Notes under the pieces: generated by a model
Databases searched by the model: none
Seen by the model: the letters and a program-made list of their open reading frames with translations, nothing else
What the model was told of the DNA's origin: nothing
Part shown: positions 38,320 through 48,512 of the stretch, piece by piece
Layout: the number at the start of each line of letters is the position of its first letter
Position numbering within the stretch: the first letter of the stretch is position 1
From: Anthracocystis setariae
Taxonomy: Eukaryota; Basidiomycota; Ustilaginomycetes; Ustilaginales; Ustilaginaceae
Assembly: GCA_928724745.1 (NCBI GenBank)
Contig: CAKMXJ010000032.1
Coordinates: 1,612,001-1,676,000 of the forward strand
Reading direction: 5' to 3'
Length of the DNA: 64,000 nt
Translations under genes and position numbers: made by a program

Positions 38320-39546
38320 TTACAGATATCTATACGCACTGGTACTGACAGGCGCCCCACTAGGCCAATTCCCCCTCGACGTAGCCGTGAGATCTGAAAA
38401 CCTAGTGACACCCTCGCCCACCTCGTCCACCCTGTCCTCCCTCTCCCTCGCACGCCTGACGGCATCCACCTGAGCTATCTTCAACGTTGCCAGGATCATG
38501 TCGAGTCTCGGTGTCTCAACGTCATGTTGTCTTGCCTTTCGGACGACGTTGCCGATGATGGGTTCGAGTTCCATCGGTCGGCCGTTTTCCAGGTCGAGCA
38601 GGATGCTTGGTTTGAAGTGTTTCGCCAGGACTCCGGCACGCGTGTCGTCTTTGATGCCCGGGATGTCGGCGGTGGAGAGTGTGATGGTGATCGTGTTGTC
38701 GATGGCTGCGGCGGGGAAGCGTGATTCTGAGATCCCACATGCGCGCGCGGTGTACAGGATCTCCAACATGATCCGACGAACAACAGGTACCGAGTAATGC
38801 AGCGTATCCTCTGTCAGTAGAGCACTGACAGGTGAACGAGCAAGCGTACTCAGCCCACCCCAAGACGCATTCCAAAGCACCTTTGCCCATCGAATCGCCT
38901 CGATATCTTCCACCACCCTACCACCCCCACCGCCATCCAGGTAGATTTGGGCAAACTTCTCCATCGCCTCCTTTTCAGATGGCGTCGAGATACGCAGTCC
39001 GTTCTCGTCCAGGGGTGACGTGGAGGAGGGGTAGGTGCCGAATTCCAACCTCTCCAGAGCCCCATGAACCACTTTGGTCCCACCGTCGACGAGGTTAGCG
39101 CCGATCCAGGCGACGGCCGAGATGACACCCTTGGCTACTGGTTCTTCGCATTCCACGAGATTCCTCTGCACCTCCTCTTCGATCCCCACCCCGTTCTGCA
39201 GCAATACGATCGTCGGTAGCTTCTCGAGGTCGCCGGGTTGCAGGAACGGCTTGATCACCGAACTGGCACTCTTCTGATCCGGTACGTTTTTGAACGAACA
39301 CACTACAAAGTCGTACAGTCGATGCTGAGCATCACCGGGCGAGCTCTCGCGAATCGTGCGTGTGGGTTTGTACGCTTCGATCTCGCCATACTTGGCAGAC
39401 GAGATGTGAATGCCCGAATCGGTCAGAGTTGAGTAGTTGGACCGTGCAACCGCAGTGATCGATGCTCCTCCGCGACTAAGCAAGTACGAGTAGATCGTCC
39501 CAAGTGCTCCAAAGCCAATACACAGCACTTCCGGCTTCGACATCAT
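38320..39546 (-). CDS. Ketopantoate reductase family protein (ApbA/PanE)
   Basis: 408 aa from the ATG at 39544-39546 (a second Met follows at once). N-terminal Rossmann fold with CIGFGALGTIYSYLL (GxGxxG), then VVCSFKNV and IVLLQNGVGIEEEV, where the Asn-Gly pair is typical of the family. The C-terminal domain carries KVLWNASWGGLSTLARSPV and a DLENGRPMELEPIIGNVV motif close to the ketopantoate reductase D-x-xxGRxtEidxlxG. Family reaction: NADPH reduction of 2-ketopantoate in pantothenate synthesis. Fungi have several ApbA-fold paralogues, so pathway membership is not certain. An upstream in-frame Met would add a hydrophobic leader (CCSILLLLFGFTTILV), which could be an alternative membrane-targeted form. 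Confidence 0.87.
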   Translation of the reverse strand: MMSKPEVLCIGFGALGTIYSYLLSRGGASITAVARSNYSTLTDSGIHISSAKYGEIEAYKPTRTIRESSPGDAQHRLYDFVVCSFKNVPDQKSASSVIKPFLQPGDLEKLPTIVLLQNGVGIEEEVQRNLVECEEPVAKGVISAVAWIGANLVDGGTKVVHGALERLEFGTYPSSTSPLDENGLRISTPSEKEAMEKFAQIYLDGGGGGRVVEDIEAIRWAKVLWNASWGGLSTLARSPVSALLTEDTLHYSVPVVRRIMLEILYTARACGISESRFPAAAIDNTITITLSTADIPGIKDDTRAGVLAKHFKPSILLDLENGRPMELEPIIGNVVRKARQHDVETPRLDMILATLKIAQVDAVRRAREREDRVDEVGEGVTRFSDLTATSRGNWPSGAPVSTSAYRYL

Positions 39547-39909
39547 CGACAGTCTTGAAGATTCTAATACAGGACGCACAAGGATGGTGGTGAATCCAAA
39601 GAGGAGCAACAGGATGGAGCAGCAAGTCAAGAAGGGTTGCTAGCTCGCACGAGCCCGAACCTGGAGTGCAACTTAATAATTTTCCCAGACCGGGATCTTG
39701 TGTCGTGCCGGATCCCGAAAGAACCGACCGTCTTAGCGGCTAAACACCACGCAACCTTTCTTCGACTTCGAAAATCGACTCAGCCAAGCCATCTCTCACC
39801 ACAGCGCACCTTTCCGTTCCCTGAATCACTTACTCTGCTCGATATCACTGACAATCACTGCCACATCGCTAGAGAATGCCTTGATTGTGTGAAGTGAGAT
39901 TGCAAAGTT
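39547..39909. other. Intergenic: reductase promoter / SLH1 3' flank
   Basis: 363 bp between two minus-strand genes. No repeat was seen. The part up to 39630 is open in the reductase frame and could extend that protein by 28 residues. Confidence 0.5.
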
Positions 39910-42900
39910 CTAATTGCGCCCACCAACAGAACTAATAGCGCGCATCAAAGCTAACACTTCTGCCGCCATGTCCATCTCCAACTTGGCGATAGCCGTATGA
40001 TGCTTCTTATCATCACCACCACCCTGGGATGAAATCGACTCTTCAGCTTCAGCTTCGACCCCTTGCTGCTGGCGCTTGCGTGCTCTCCTACTCAACCCCA
40101 GGAAGCTCGCCGTCGCCGGGGTGATCAAGTCGAGCTTGGCAAAGTAGAGACACAGAAGAAGCCTGTGCTTAAGTGCGTTGGTGGTGATCTCCTTGACCTC
40201 GTCATCCTTGCTGCCCTCCCCGCCATCCTCGGCCTGAGTCGAATCTTGAGCTTCCTTGTCATCACCCCTTGCCTGTGTCTCATCTGATTTGGGTGCAGAA
40301 AGTCGGAATGCACTCCTCCACTCCAACGGCACCTGAGTGATCGTTGCTTCCAGAACCTCCCTCTCAGCCCTGTCCTCTACTACATCCTTATCCCTCCCCT
40401 TAACTGCATGGGGCACGAACGTATCCACCTCCTTGGCGGCACGATTCGGCTTGCTGCTGAGGTTAGCATACCATCTCACTACATGCAGCAGCGTCGATCC
40501 GGGCTGCAGATGCAACGCCTTGCCCAAATCCGTAGCCTTAACGTTCGTGTCCACTTTGCCGCGCTTCTCAATCAGCCGCAGATCCCGCAGCGTCTGCATC
40601 AACGACTCTGCCACCTGCATCAACCTCGCCCTAACCGACACGGCATCGCTCGCGGCACAATCATAGTACGTCGGATTGCGCATCAGCTCAGCGGGGAGGA
40701 CAGTCCAGCTGAGCACATCGAGCACTTCCTCCTCCCGCTTCACCACCCCCTCGACGATCTCGCCAAGCACAGTCGGCAAAAGCGGCGCACCACGATGCTC
40801 GTCCTGCAGCAGACTCGAGTGCATCGGCATGCCCGTGTGTAGCATCTTGTCGAGGATCCCAGCTTTGTCTGTCTGGCAGAGGATCAAGCATTCACCTGGC
40901 GGGTTCGGGCTGGATGGCGTCCCTGGTCGAACCGCCAAGCTTTGCGCGCGGCCAAGTTCCGCAAGCGTGTAGTCGACAAGCTCTCGATCCGAGGCACCCG
41001 TACTGTGAGACTTGGAAATGCGTACGTATTGCGTCGACATAACGACGACGAGCGCAGAGCGCAGTCCGGTGCTCCAGATGCAATCGCGAGAAGTGATGAT
41101 GACTTTCACCAATCCTTGTTCGTACAGGTGCTCGATCAGAGTTCGGTCCTGAGGCACGGTCTTCTCGTGCAGGATACCAATTCCATGCACTAAAGGCTCA
41201 TGCAACGAGGTGTCAAGAATATGCGGCAGAACAGATTCGATCTCCTCCATGGGAAGTCCCAGATATCCATCCGTGTCCATCTCTGCTGCCGCCTTGGTGA
41301 TCAGATCCGAGGCTACAGTGAAACACTGCCATACGGAAGGCACGATCACAATCGCCGGACCGCTAGCTCGCGCTTCTTTCATCTTGTCGAACGCTGGTTT
41401 TACCATCGACTTCAACAGACCCGCCGAGTGTGGCAGATCGAACGCCTGAAAGCTGGTCGACAAGATCGACGGGCGGTCCTTGGGGTGAAAGTTGTATGTC
41501 GAAAGCTCGCCGGCGCCGATCCATTGAGCGAGGGAGCTAGCGTCGTTGAGACTGGCACTGGTGGCGACAATGCGTGGAGGCGTAGCAAGGTCAGCCCGTG
41601 CAGAGCACCACATGAACTTGGCAAGCATCAGCTCGTATGCCGGGTCTATCAGATGCATGTCCTCAGCAATGAGTAGAGAAATATTGCTCACTAAGTCTTG
41701 CTGCACATCGAGAGCGCGGAGAAGGGTGCTCGAGGTGGTAAAGAGGACCCTGGCGCCCACCTTGTGGTCGCAGATGAAGGGAAGCGCTGTTTTGGAGAGC
41801 GAGTTACGCTTCACCTCAATCCCTTTCTGCTTGAGGGCGGCGACGAGGGTGCTCTTCATTGCTGAACCGAGCAAGTCTCGCTTGTTGTAGACCAGAGCGA
41901 TGCACTTGTTGTCTTTCTGCTGAAGTGCACGCCAGACGGCCATGGCTACCACCGTCGACTTTCCCGAAGCGCTCGGCCCGCAGAGTAGCGTGTTGGCCGA
42001 GGTGTGCATCAGCGTGTGGAAGCTCTGCGTCTGGATAGCATTGAATGCGCTAAACTTCTGCGAATACATCTCGACCAGCAGCTCATCGTGCAGTGCCGAA
42101 CGCACTGGTAGAAACGGAAGGTCAAGAAGAGAATCGTGAGCAGGTGGCTTGGCAGGTACGGTCAGGTCATCGAATGGAATCCACTCGCTGCCCTCGCTGC
42201 CGAGCCAGGTGTCCGACATCCATCTTACGCTAAGTCCGGAAGGCAGCGTGTCTCGTAATGGGATCGTAAAAGTCACACTGGAGGTATGCGAGTCGGTGGA
42301 CCGCGTGAGATGGGTGAGCCATTGAAGGATCTCGGAACCATCCTCATCTTCCACCCAAATGTAGAACCCGTGCAGCCGACCCAGATCGCGCTCGCTCCAA
42401 TCGAAAGCTCGGTCAACACGAACGTCGATCCTCAGCAGATCGTGGCTAAGTGGCCGCAACGCAGCTTGTGTAGTGAGGCGGGGGAAGCTGCGCGCTGCCT
42501 GGCGCACCGCGCTGCCCATCCTGGCGTTGCCGCGTATCAGCTTGGCGATCTCGGAAGCTGGCATTTCGGCAAGCTCGGCGATCTCGACATCGTCCGCACG
42601 TTCTGTGACGGCATAGACAGTGTCCGCATTGAGATGCGACTGCTGGAGCGGATGGTCGAAGGGCCACATGCGTTTTTCGATAGCCTTGCTCATCGAGATC
42701 AGCGCCGAAGCGGTACGCGCCCATCGCCGGCTCAGTGCAATCTCGAGCAGCGAACGGATGATACGACCTGCGTTCTGGGCAACGTACGCAGAATCAGAGA
42801 CAAGCGCAAAGTCTTCGATGAACGTCCTTGAAATGTACGCCTGGAGCAAGATGTTGACTTTGCCAGGCGAGGTCTCAATTCCACCCGAGACTTCACATGG

Positions 42901-45900
42901 CGCAGCCTCGAGCATCTTCTTGAGCTCCTTTTCTTCGGCGTCCCGTGGCACGATCTGCTCGAAGTCAGAAGCTTGGGCCAGCAAACCGAGCGCATCTGCT
43001 TCGCTCATATTGCTACGCATGCGTTCGTTGAAGGTCTCGATCGTTCGATAGCCGATGTAGTACTTAGCGGCGATGCGGCCGAGATCGGTGACCCTGAGTC
43101 GATCAGTGACGGGGTCGTGCTCCACCATCTTGGCTTCAACGAGCTTCTTGACACCCAGATTGATCAGTTGTTGACGTTTGGCGCCAAGATGCGGGTCGTC
43201 AGCTACCTCATCGTAGGTCATGCCATAGGTCAGCGGCGTGCGCTTCATGCGTGTGAAGAGGTACGTATAACCAAGCCAAGACACGCCGTCCCTGACGCTA
43301 GCAACAGTTCCGAGCGAGATTTCGGCATTGAGCGAGTCGATCATGCCTCCGATAAACTTGGACTCGATCGGATGCTGTGAAGTGATGGCATCTACGTAGT
43401 GCGAGAGACGGTCCTGCGAAGTAAGAATGTAGCCCACACCCAGATCTTCGTACTGTGGACGACCGGCACGACCAAAGATCTGGAGGACATCCAGGATCGA
43501 CAGATCGACGAATTTGCCCGCAGATGAGTCGTAGACATCGGTGCCCTTGATCACAACGGCATATGCCGGCAGGTTGACACCCCAAGCAAGTGTTGCAGTA
43601 CAGCAAAGCACTCGGGTAACACCCGCCTCAAACATGCGCTCGCTAAGGGTACGGTCGCTACGCAACATACCAGCATGGTGGATACCAAAGGCAGAGTCAA
43701 AGAGCTCCTTCATCTCACGGTTGCGGCTCGTCTGAAGCTCTTTCTTGAAGAAAGCTTTGCGTGGATTCTCGTCGGCTGCACCTGTAAGAACGTCGCCCAT
43801 GGCTTCCTCGCGGAACATCTCTCGAAGTGTCTGTGCGGTCTTGACCGTCTCCTTTCGAGCATGCACGAACACCATAACCTGGTGACCGGCCTGTACGAGC
43901 TCTGAGACCTTTTCGAAAGTAGCCCTGTCAAGATTGGCCCTTGCTTGCTGCGAGCCAGCTTTGCCCTTGACGCCGAGGAAGTGCTGTTCGAGTGGGACTG
44001 GACGGAAGGAAGAGTCGAAATAGAAAAGACCCTGCCAGCGGTTGACGCGAAGGAAGTCGGCTACGTCGACGTAATTGGGCAGAGTAGCCGAAAGGCCGAC
44101 GATACGGATAAGCGATTGGCTGGACTCGACGAGGCGAAGCGTACGTGCGACGATCGTCTCAATAACGGCGCCCCGTTCATCATGAAGTAGATGGACTTCG
44201 TCGATGATGAGTAGCCGAACTTTGGTTGCCAATTCGCCTTCGCCTGTTGGCTTGCGCGTCACGACATCCCATTTTTCGGGCGTGGTCACGATCATCTGTG
44301 TTTCGGCAATCTCCTGGCGCGTCATCTGCATGTCACCGGTCAATTCGCGCACCTTGATGCCTAGGTACTGCAGTCGCTTGGTGAACTTGCGCACGACTTC
44401 AGCGGCGAGCGCCTTCATTGGAGCAACGTAGACGATCTTGAAATCGTTCTTACGAATGTCAAAGCCTTCTTCTGCGTTGCCGGCTGTCGGCTCGAGGTTT
44501 CGAGCGTACTGGCTGATGGCGCGCATGACGGTCAACATGGCTACGTCTGTCTTTCCCGCACCCGTAGGGGCACAGACGAGCAAGTTCTCGTTGGTCTTGT
44601 ACGCAAGGGGATAAACAGCGCTCTGGAGTCGGTTGAGACTCTTGTAGCCTGGGAAGGCGCCTCGGCAGATGGGCTCCATTTCTTGAATGGGAATGTAGCG
44701 CTCGTTTGTACGCATCGGAACGGTGCGCGGTGGTGGAATGGTGACCTCTTCGAAAAACTGCTTCTCTTCGCGCGTAGTGCCGAGAGGAAGGGCGAAGCGC
44801 TGGCCGAAAACAGAGAGCACGTTGCCTTGAGCCCCGGAAGAGAAGACATGTGGGTAGCGCGGCTCATCGGTACTGGTGGCAGTGCCAGTGAAGAGTGGAC
44901 GGTTGGCAGCGGCTGCGAGACTCTCTTCTCGGATGCGCTCGAGCTCTTCGGGTGTGTAGGTGCGAATGTTGTCGCTTGGGTCTGCAATCCTTTGGCGATG
45001 GGCTTTTCGCAGATCATTCTTGAACCGCCTTGCATGCTGACGCTCCTCCTGCGTTTGCACCACGACTTGAGAGCCTGGGATATGAGGTCTGCTACCTCGA
45101 TGGAAAGTGTCGTGACTTGGGCCGGGATACTGGTGCTGGTTTGGGATGGCGATTTCGTATTGGCCGCGTCGAGTAGATTCGGTAGAAAGCTCGCCGATTT
45201 GCGAATGTATAGAGTGATCAGACTGAATTGCGGCAAGAACGGTCTGACGGTCGCTCACGATGCTGCCGACCAGTTCGAGATGCTCGAATCCGATGGCTTC
45301 CGCCAGCAGAGCCGAGACCTCGTCGGCTGACTGGGGAGATGACAGTGCTGCAATAAGAGTCTTACGCAGGCTTTCGGCGAGCTGTGGATCGGCGGCGGTG
45401 AGATGAGCGAGATGATCTTCGAGTCCTGCTACAGCTGGCGATGACTTGTGCGACACGTGGTAGTCAGTTCGATCCCATCCATCTGCCGCCGCGTTCTCCA
45501 TCTCCTCTGGATATCGATCGATCGCGTCCTGCCCGGCATGCTCGACGGAGGGATTGAGCGAGACGAAGCGCTGGAATTGAGACCATACATCGTCAGTGGC
45601 TTGCACGCTTGAGTCGCTTCCGAGTGTTGGTGCTTTGGATGCGTCGCTGGTGGACCGGAGTATGGAGTCAAGCTCGGTCTGCAGGCCGTTTATGAGGTGT
45701 TCGTCTACATCGAGCACTCGTTGCGAGCTGGACGCCGCCGTAAGAAAGGAGTTGAGATGGCGCTGTATCGACATTGCCATGCATACATGTACGTCGGTGC
45801 CGTAAACGTTCGGATGCTGTCGTGGTTTCGCGTCAGAGAACCGCCTAGCTTCTGGTGCGAAGGGTTGTGGTTGGCGAGTGCTGGGTGGATGAAGTCGGCG

Positions 45901-46062
45901 ATCAGGTTGTTGGCGTGCGTGCTCGGCCAGCTGTCTCAGCCAATTGGCAGGCTTGCTGCTGTTTCCTGCAGCCTCCTCGACTTTGCTGATCTTGTTGTGT
46001 GAGGAATGAAACCAGCAAGTGCGTTGTGGTGCGCGGTGCGTAGATGGAGTTGGTTCGTCCAT
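39910..46062 (-). CDS. SLH1: Ski2-like tandem helicase Slh1/ASCC3 of the ribosome quality trigger complex
   Basis: 2050 aa from the first true ATG at 46060-46062 (codons open upstream begin with GTG). Slh1/ASCC3 splits collided ribosomes. Distinguished from Brr2 by LPLGTTREEKQFFEEVTIPPP before the first cassette. Cassette 1: Walker A APTGAGKTD near residue 497, DEVH near 617, LSATLPN, and motif VI QIFGRAGRP, all intact, then winged helix and a Sec63 unit. Cassette 2: Walker A GPSASGKST near 1361, but Walker B reads IAEDMH. SAT is SAS, and motif VI is reduced to AELGRAQSL, so it is probably inactive. The last Sec63 unit is short and ends in a Gln/Glu-rich insert (RKRQQQGVEAEAEE). No introns in 6.1 kb. 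Confidence 0.93.
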   Translation of the reverse strand: MDEPTPSTHRAPQRTCWFHSSHNKISKVEEAAGNSSKPANWLRQLAEHARQQPDRRLHPPSTRQPQPFAPEARRFSDAKPRQHPNVYGTDVHVCMAMSIQRHLNSFLTAASSSQRVLDVDEHLINGLQTELDSILRSTSDASKAPTLGSDSSVQATDDVWSQFQRFVSLNPSVEHAGQDAIDRYPEEMENAAADGWDRTDYHVSHKSSPAVAGLEDHLAHLTAADPQLAESLRKTLIAALSSPQSADEVSALLAEAIGFEHLELVGSIVSDRQTVLAAIQSDHSIHSQIGELSTESTRRGQYEIAIPNQHQYPGPSHDTFHRGSRPHIPGSQVVVQTQEERQHARRFKNDLRKAHRQRIADPSDNIRTYTPEELERIREESLAAAANRPLFTGTATSTDEPRYPHVFSSGAQGNVLSVFGQRFALPLGTTREEKQFFEEVTIPPPRTVPMRTNERYIPIQEMEPICRGAFPGYKSLNRLQSAVYPLAYKTNENLLVCAPTGAGKTDVAMLTVMRAISQYARNLEPTAGNAEEGFDIRKNDFKIVYVAPMKALAAEVVRKFTKRLQYLGIKVRELTGDMQMTRQEIAETQMIVTTPEKWDVVTRKPTGEGELATKVRLLIIDEVHLLHDERGAVIETIVARTLRLVESSQSLIRIVGLSATLPNYVDVADFLRVNRWQGLFYFDSSFRPVPLEQHFLGVKGKAGSQQARANLDRATFEKVSELVQAGHQVMVFVHARKETVKTAQTLREMFREEAMGDVLTGAADENPRKAFFKKELQTSRNREMKELFDSAFGIHHAGMLRSDRTLSERMFEAGVTRVLCCTATLAWGVNLPAYAVVIKGTDVYDSSAGKFVDLSILDVLQIFGRAGRPQYEDLGVGYILTSQDRLSHYVDAITSQHPIESKFIGGMIDSLNAEISLGTVASVRDGVSWLGYTYLFTRMKRTPLTYGMTYDEVADDPHLGAKRQQLINLGVKKLVEAKMVEHDPVTDRLRVTDLGRIAAKYYIGYRTIETFNERMRSNMSEADALGLLAQASDFEQIVPRDAEEKELKKMLEAAPCEVSGGIETSPGKVNILLQAYISRTFIEDFALVSDSAYVAQNAGRIIRSLLEIALSRRWARTASALISMSKAIEKRMWPFDHPLQQSHLNADTVYAVTERADDVEIAELAEMPASEIAKLIRGNARMGSAVRQAARSFPRLTTQAALRPLSHDLLRIDVRVDRAFDWSERDLGRLHGFYIWVEDEDGSEILQWLTHLTRSTDSHTSSVTFTIPLRDTLPSGLSVRWMSDTWLGSEGSEWIPFDDLTVPAKPPAHDSLLDLPFLPVRSALHDELLVEMYSQKFSAFNAIQTQSFHTLMHTSANTLLCGPSASGKSTVVAMAVWRALQQKDNKCIALVYNKRDLLGSAMKSTLVAALKQKGIEVKRNSLSKTALPFICDHKVGARVLFTTSSTLLRALDVQQDLVSNISLLIAEDMHLIDPAYELMLAKFMWCSARADLATPPRIVATSASLNDASSLAQWIGAGELSTYNFHPKDRPSILSTSFQAFDLPHSAGLLKSMVKPAFDKMKEARASGPAIVIVPSVWQCFTVASDLITKAAAEMDTDGYLGLPMEEIESVLPHILDTSLHEPLVHGIGILHEKTVPQDRTLIEHLYEQGLVKVIITSRDCIWSTGLRSALVVVMSTQYVRISKSHSTGASDRELVDYTLAELGRAQSLAVRPGTPSSPNPPGECLILCQTDKAGILDKMLHTGMPMHSSLLQDEHRGAPLLPTVLGEIVEGVVKREEEVLDVLSWTVLPAELMRNPTYYDCAASDAVSVRARLMQVAESLMQTLRDLRLIEKRGKVDTNVKATDLGKALHLQPGSTLLHVVRWYANLSSKPNRAAKEVDTFVPHAVKGRDKDVVEDRAEREVLEATITQVPLEWRSAFRLSAPKSDETQARGDDKEAQDSTQAEDGGEGSKDDEVKEITTNALKHRLLLCLYFAKLDLITPATASFLGLSRRARKRQQQGVEAEAEESISSQGGGDDKKHHTAIAKLEMDMAAEVLALMRAISSVGGRN

Positions 46063-48512
46063 TGCCAGGAAGCGCACCGTGCGTACGCAGCTTGGTTCGA
46101 GCTTTCTTCCGACTGAGCCAACTGCGGTATGCTGAGTTCATTTTTTGGCCCTGCACCCTCCTTCCTCCACCTTGGCCGTCACACTCTTTAAGTTCCTGAC
46201 AGGGTAGCTTTAACACCTCATCGCGCTTTTTTTTGTAATTTGATGCCATCTCGCGGCATGCCGAAATTCACAAATCGGGTCTTCTGCCGTAAACGAACGA
46301 TGCATTGCCGGCTGAACACGGTAGCTCGGATGGGTTCGTGCTGCTGCAGATTTTCCTGCCTGTCCTCCATCTCAATCGAAGCTAGACGAAGTGCGGGCTG
46401 GTTCTGCTCTAAGAAGCTGTGTATGGTTATGTGCGCCTTTGAATGTGTATCGAGTACTGTTGCACCGCTGCCGATATGTGGGCACTTTCTCCGATCCGAA
46501 GATGGGATATCGGAAAAGATTGAACCCAAAATGTGGGACGAAAATTAAAATTGAAAACAAAAAAAAAACAAAAAAAAAGGAACCGAGAAAGGCATAAAGA
46601 ATAAGGGGACCGAAAAAAAGCCGGTACAGATATCATGTGACCAGCATCAACACGGCGCGTGATTGTCGCGGCTGAAGCTCATTAACACGAAGCCACTTTA
46701 ACGGAGCAGCCACGCGGCGACAGCTGTCAACAGCAAAAACGCGGATCTTCCATTTGCACCGTGACGAGACGTGCTTTTGCTCCACCTCACTTTTACACAA
46801 TACTATATACAGGACCAACTTACAGTGTAGTAGTGCTGAGATGCATGCACAAGACGCCAGCTCGAAGCAGTACTGGAAATCGACAGCCGCCTTCGAAATC
46901 GCGAAAGGACTGTGCTCATGGCGTCTCGTTCGAGATCAGGACGAAACCGAGACTTTCGCGTGGCCTGAATTACTCATCCGTGTGGATCGTCTGCTTGCAC
47001 ATATGAGAAGTCGCTCGCCAGGGTCACCTACTTCATAGTCCAGTCTGGTAAAGAGACACGAGAACGGCTGCTACAGTACCGTACAGTACCGAATCCTTCC
47101 GGATAGGTTGACTTTGGTCGACGCTGGTGTCGCTTGCGATTCGACGGACTGCGGAGGCCACGAAACGCGGCGCGCCCCTTGCAACGATGCCATGCTACCA
47201 CTGCACTCCATCACTAGCCCACCGCTTCAATTGCGAATACAGTCGTGTACTAAAAAGTCTGTGGCAAGCATCCTCGGATCGCATTCAATTCACAGATTGC
47301 GGCCAATCAATTTGGAAAACACTCGCCATCGCGTGTGCGGTGTGCAGCCACGAAGGACGCGCCGGGGGTTTTTTTTTTTTTCTACACAAAAAAAGCGCAC
47401 CGCAGCTGAAAAGATCGCGACTGGCTCGGACCACGCCATGCAGCCATGTCACACCGCGCGATCCCTTGCGCATTCTTCTGGCTAGCCTGTTGCGTCCAAA
47501 GAAGACCCAAGAATCTATGAGCAGTCAGAGAGGTCACCTCTGCCCACATCGCGTAGCTATGTACGGTCCAGAGGCAGCACGACTGGGCATAAAAGTCCAA
47601 GTCAAGCGGAGGAAAGTCATGAGGAGCGTCACGCATCTACGTCGATCATACAGGCACAATGATTCAATGCAAGTGTTGTTTCACTTCAACTTGATGTCGA
47701 GGACTCGCGTACGGCTCGTCCCTCAGCTCGATGACAAGCCAACAATACAAGGCTAGAGTATTCTTCGAGTGAATACAGTAACGAGCAAAGCTTGGACTTT
47801 CTGTGTACGCCTTTCGTGTACGAGCTTGGAATTGCAGAGTGATGGCTCTGCTTGTGTTTCCCTTTTTTTTTTTTTTTTTGGCAACTTACCGCGAATTAAA
47901 TGACTCAAAGTCCGAATATCGCTGCTGCTATTGCACTGCACAGCACTGTATTGCTTCTCTGGAAGGAGTCCAACGCCTCACTGCCTACAGTAGCACAGCA
48001 CGGTAAGTACAGTGTAGTAGTAAGTAAAGTTGGCTCGAGCTGGACCTTCGCGAACTCGCGTTGGCATAACTGCCTTCACGCAGAACGCTCGCTGGAACCG
48101 GCACGTCAAAGTCACACATACTCTCTCTACCCACGTCTCAGTTGCGGTACGAGGCGACGTTGCTTACCTCGCTTCTTGCGCGTTCACTTGTTCCTGTTCC
48201 TGCACTATCCTCCGGCCTCCTCTGCCCCACTACACCACTTATACATCACACATCTGGCTAGGTATCTATAGGCTGCCAAAGACATCGTAGGGTTTCCACC
48301 ACCAGTGCTTTGGACATATCCCGGGAGTAGAGCTCACCATCTGGCTCGCCCCCTCTAATCTATTCACTACTAGCTTCACCCACTGTGCCTGGAATGGCCC
48401 AACGTTCGACATCCAGCCGTTTCAGATCTTGGTGAGCAAGATCGCGTCGGCCATAGCTATACCAACCGCCAGCCTCTAGCGTGCTCTGCAAGCGCGTACA
48501 TCGCTGCCCATC
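46063..48512. other. 2.4-kb gene-poor island upstream of the homeodomain gene
   Basis: No protein-like frame above about 210 codons; the longest (47127-47756, +) is low in family-like features. Seen: A-rich block (46555-46577), T13 after a G5 run (47365-47381), T17 (47863-47879), tandem TACAGTACCG (47072-47091), and the 14-mer TACAGTGTAGTAGT twice (46821-46834 and 48008-48021). TTCGCGAA lies at 48047-48054. The part nearest 48513 is pyrimidine-rich. Probably promoter and leader of the homeodomain gene plus the SLH1 promoter. Confidence 0.55.

Noticed and set aside
47127..47756. 209-codon plus-strand frame in the island before the homeodomain gene
   Set aside because: Contains a Phe run from the T13 tract and no domain; codon usage is unlike neighbouring genes.
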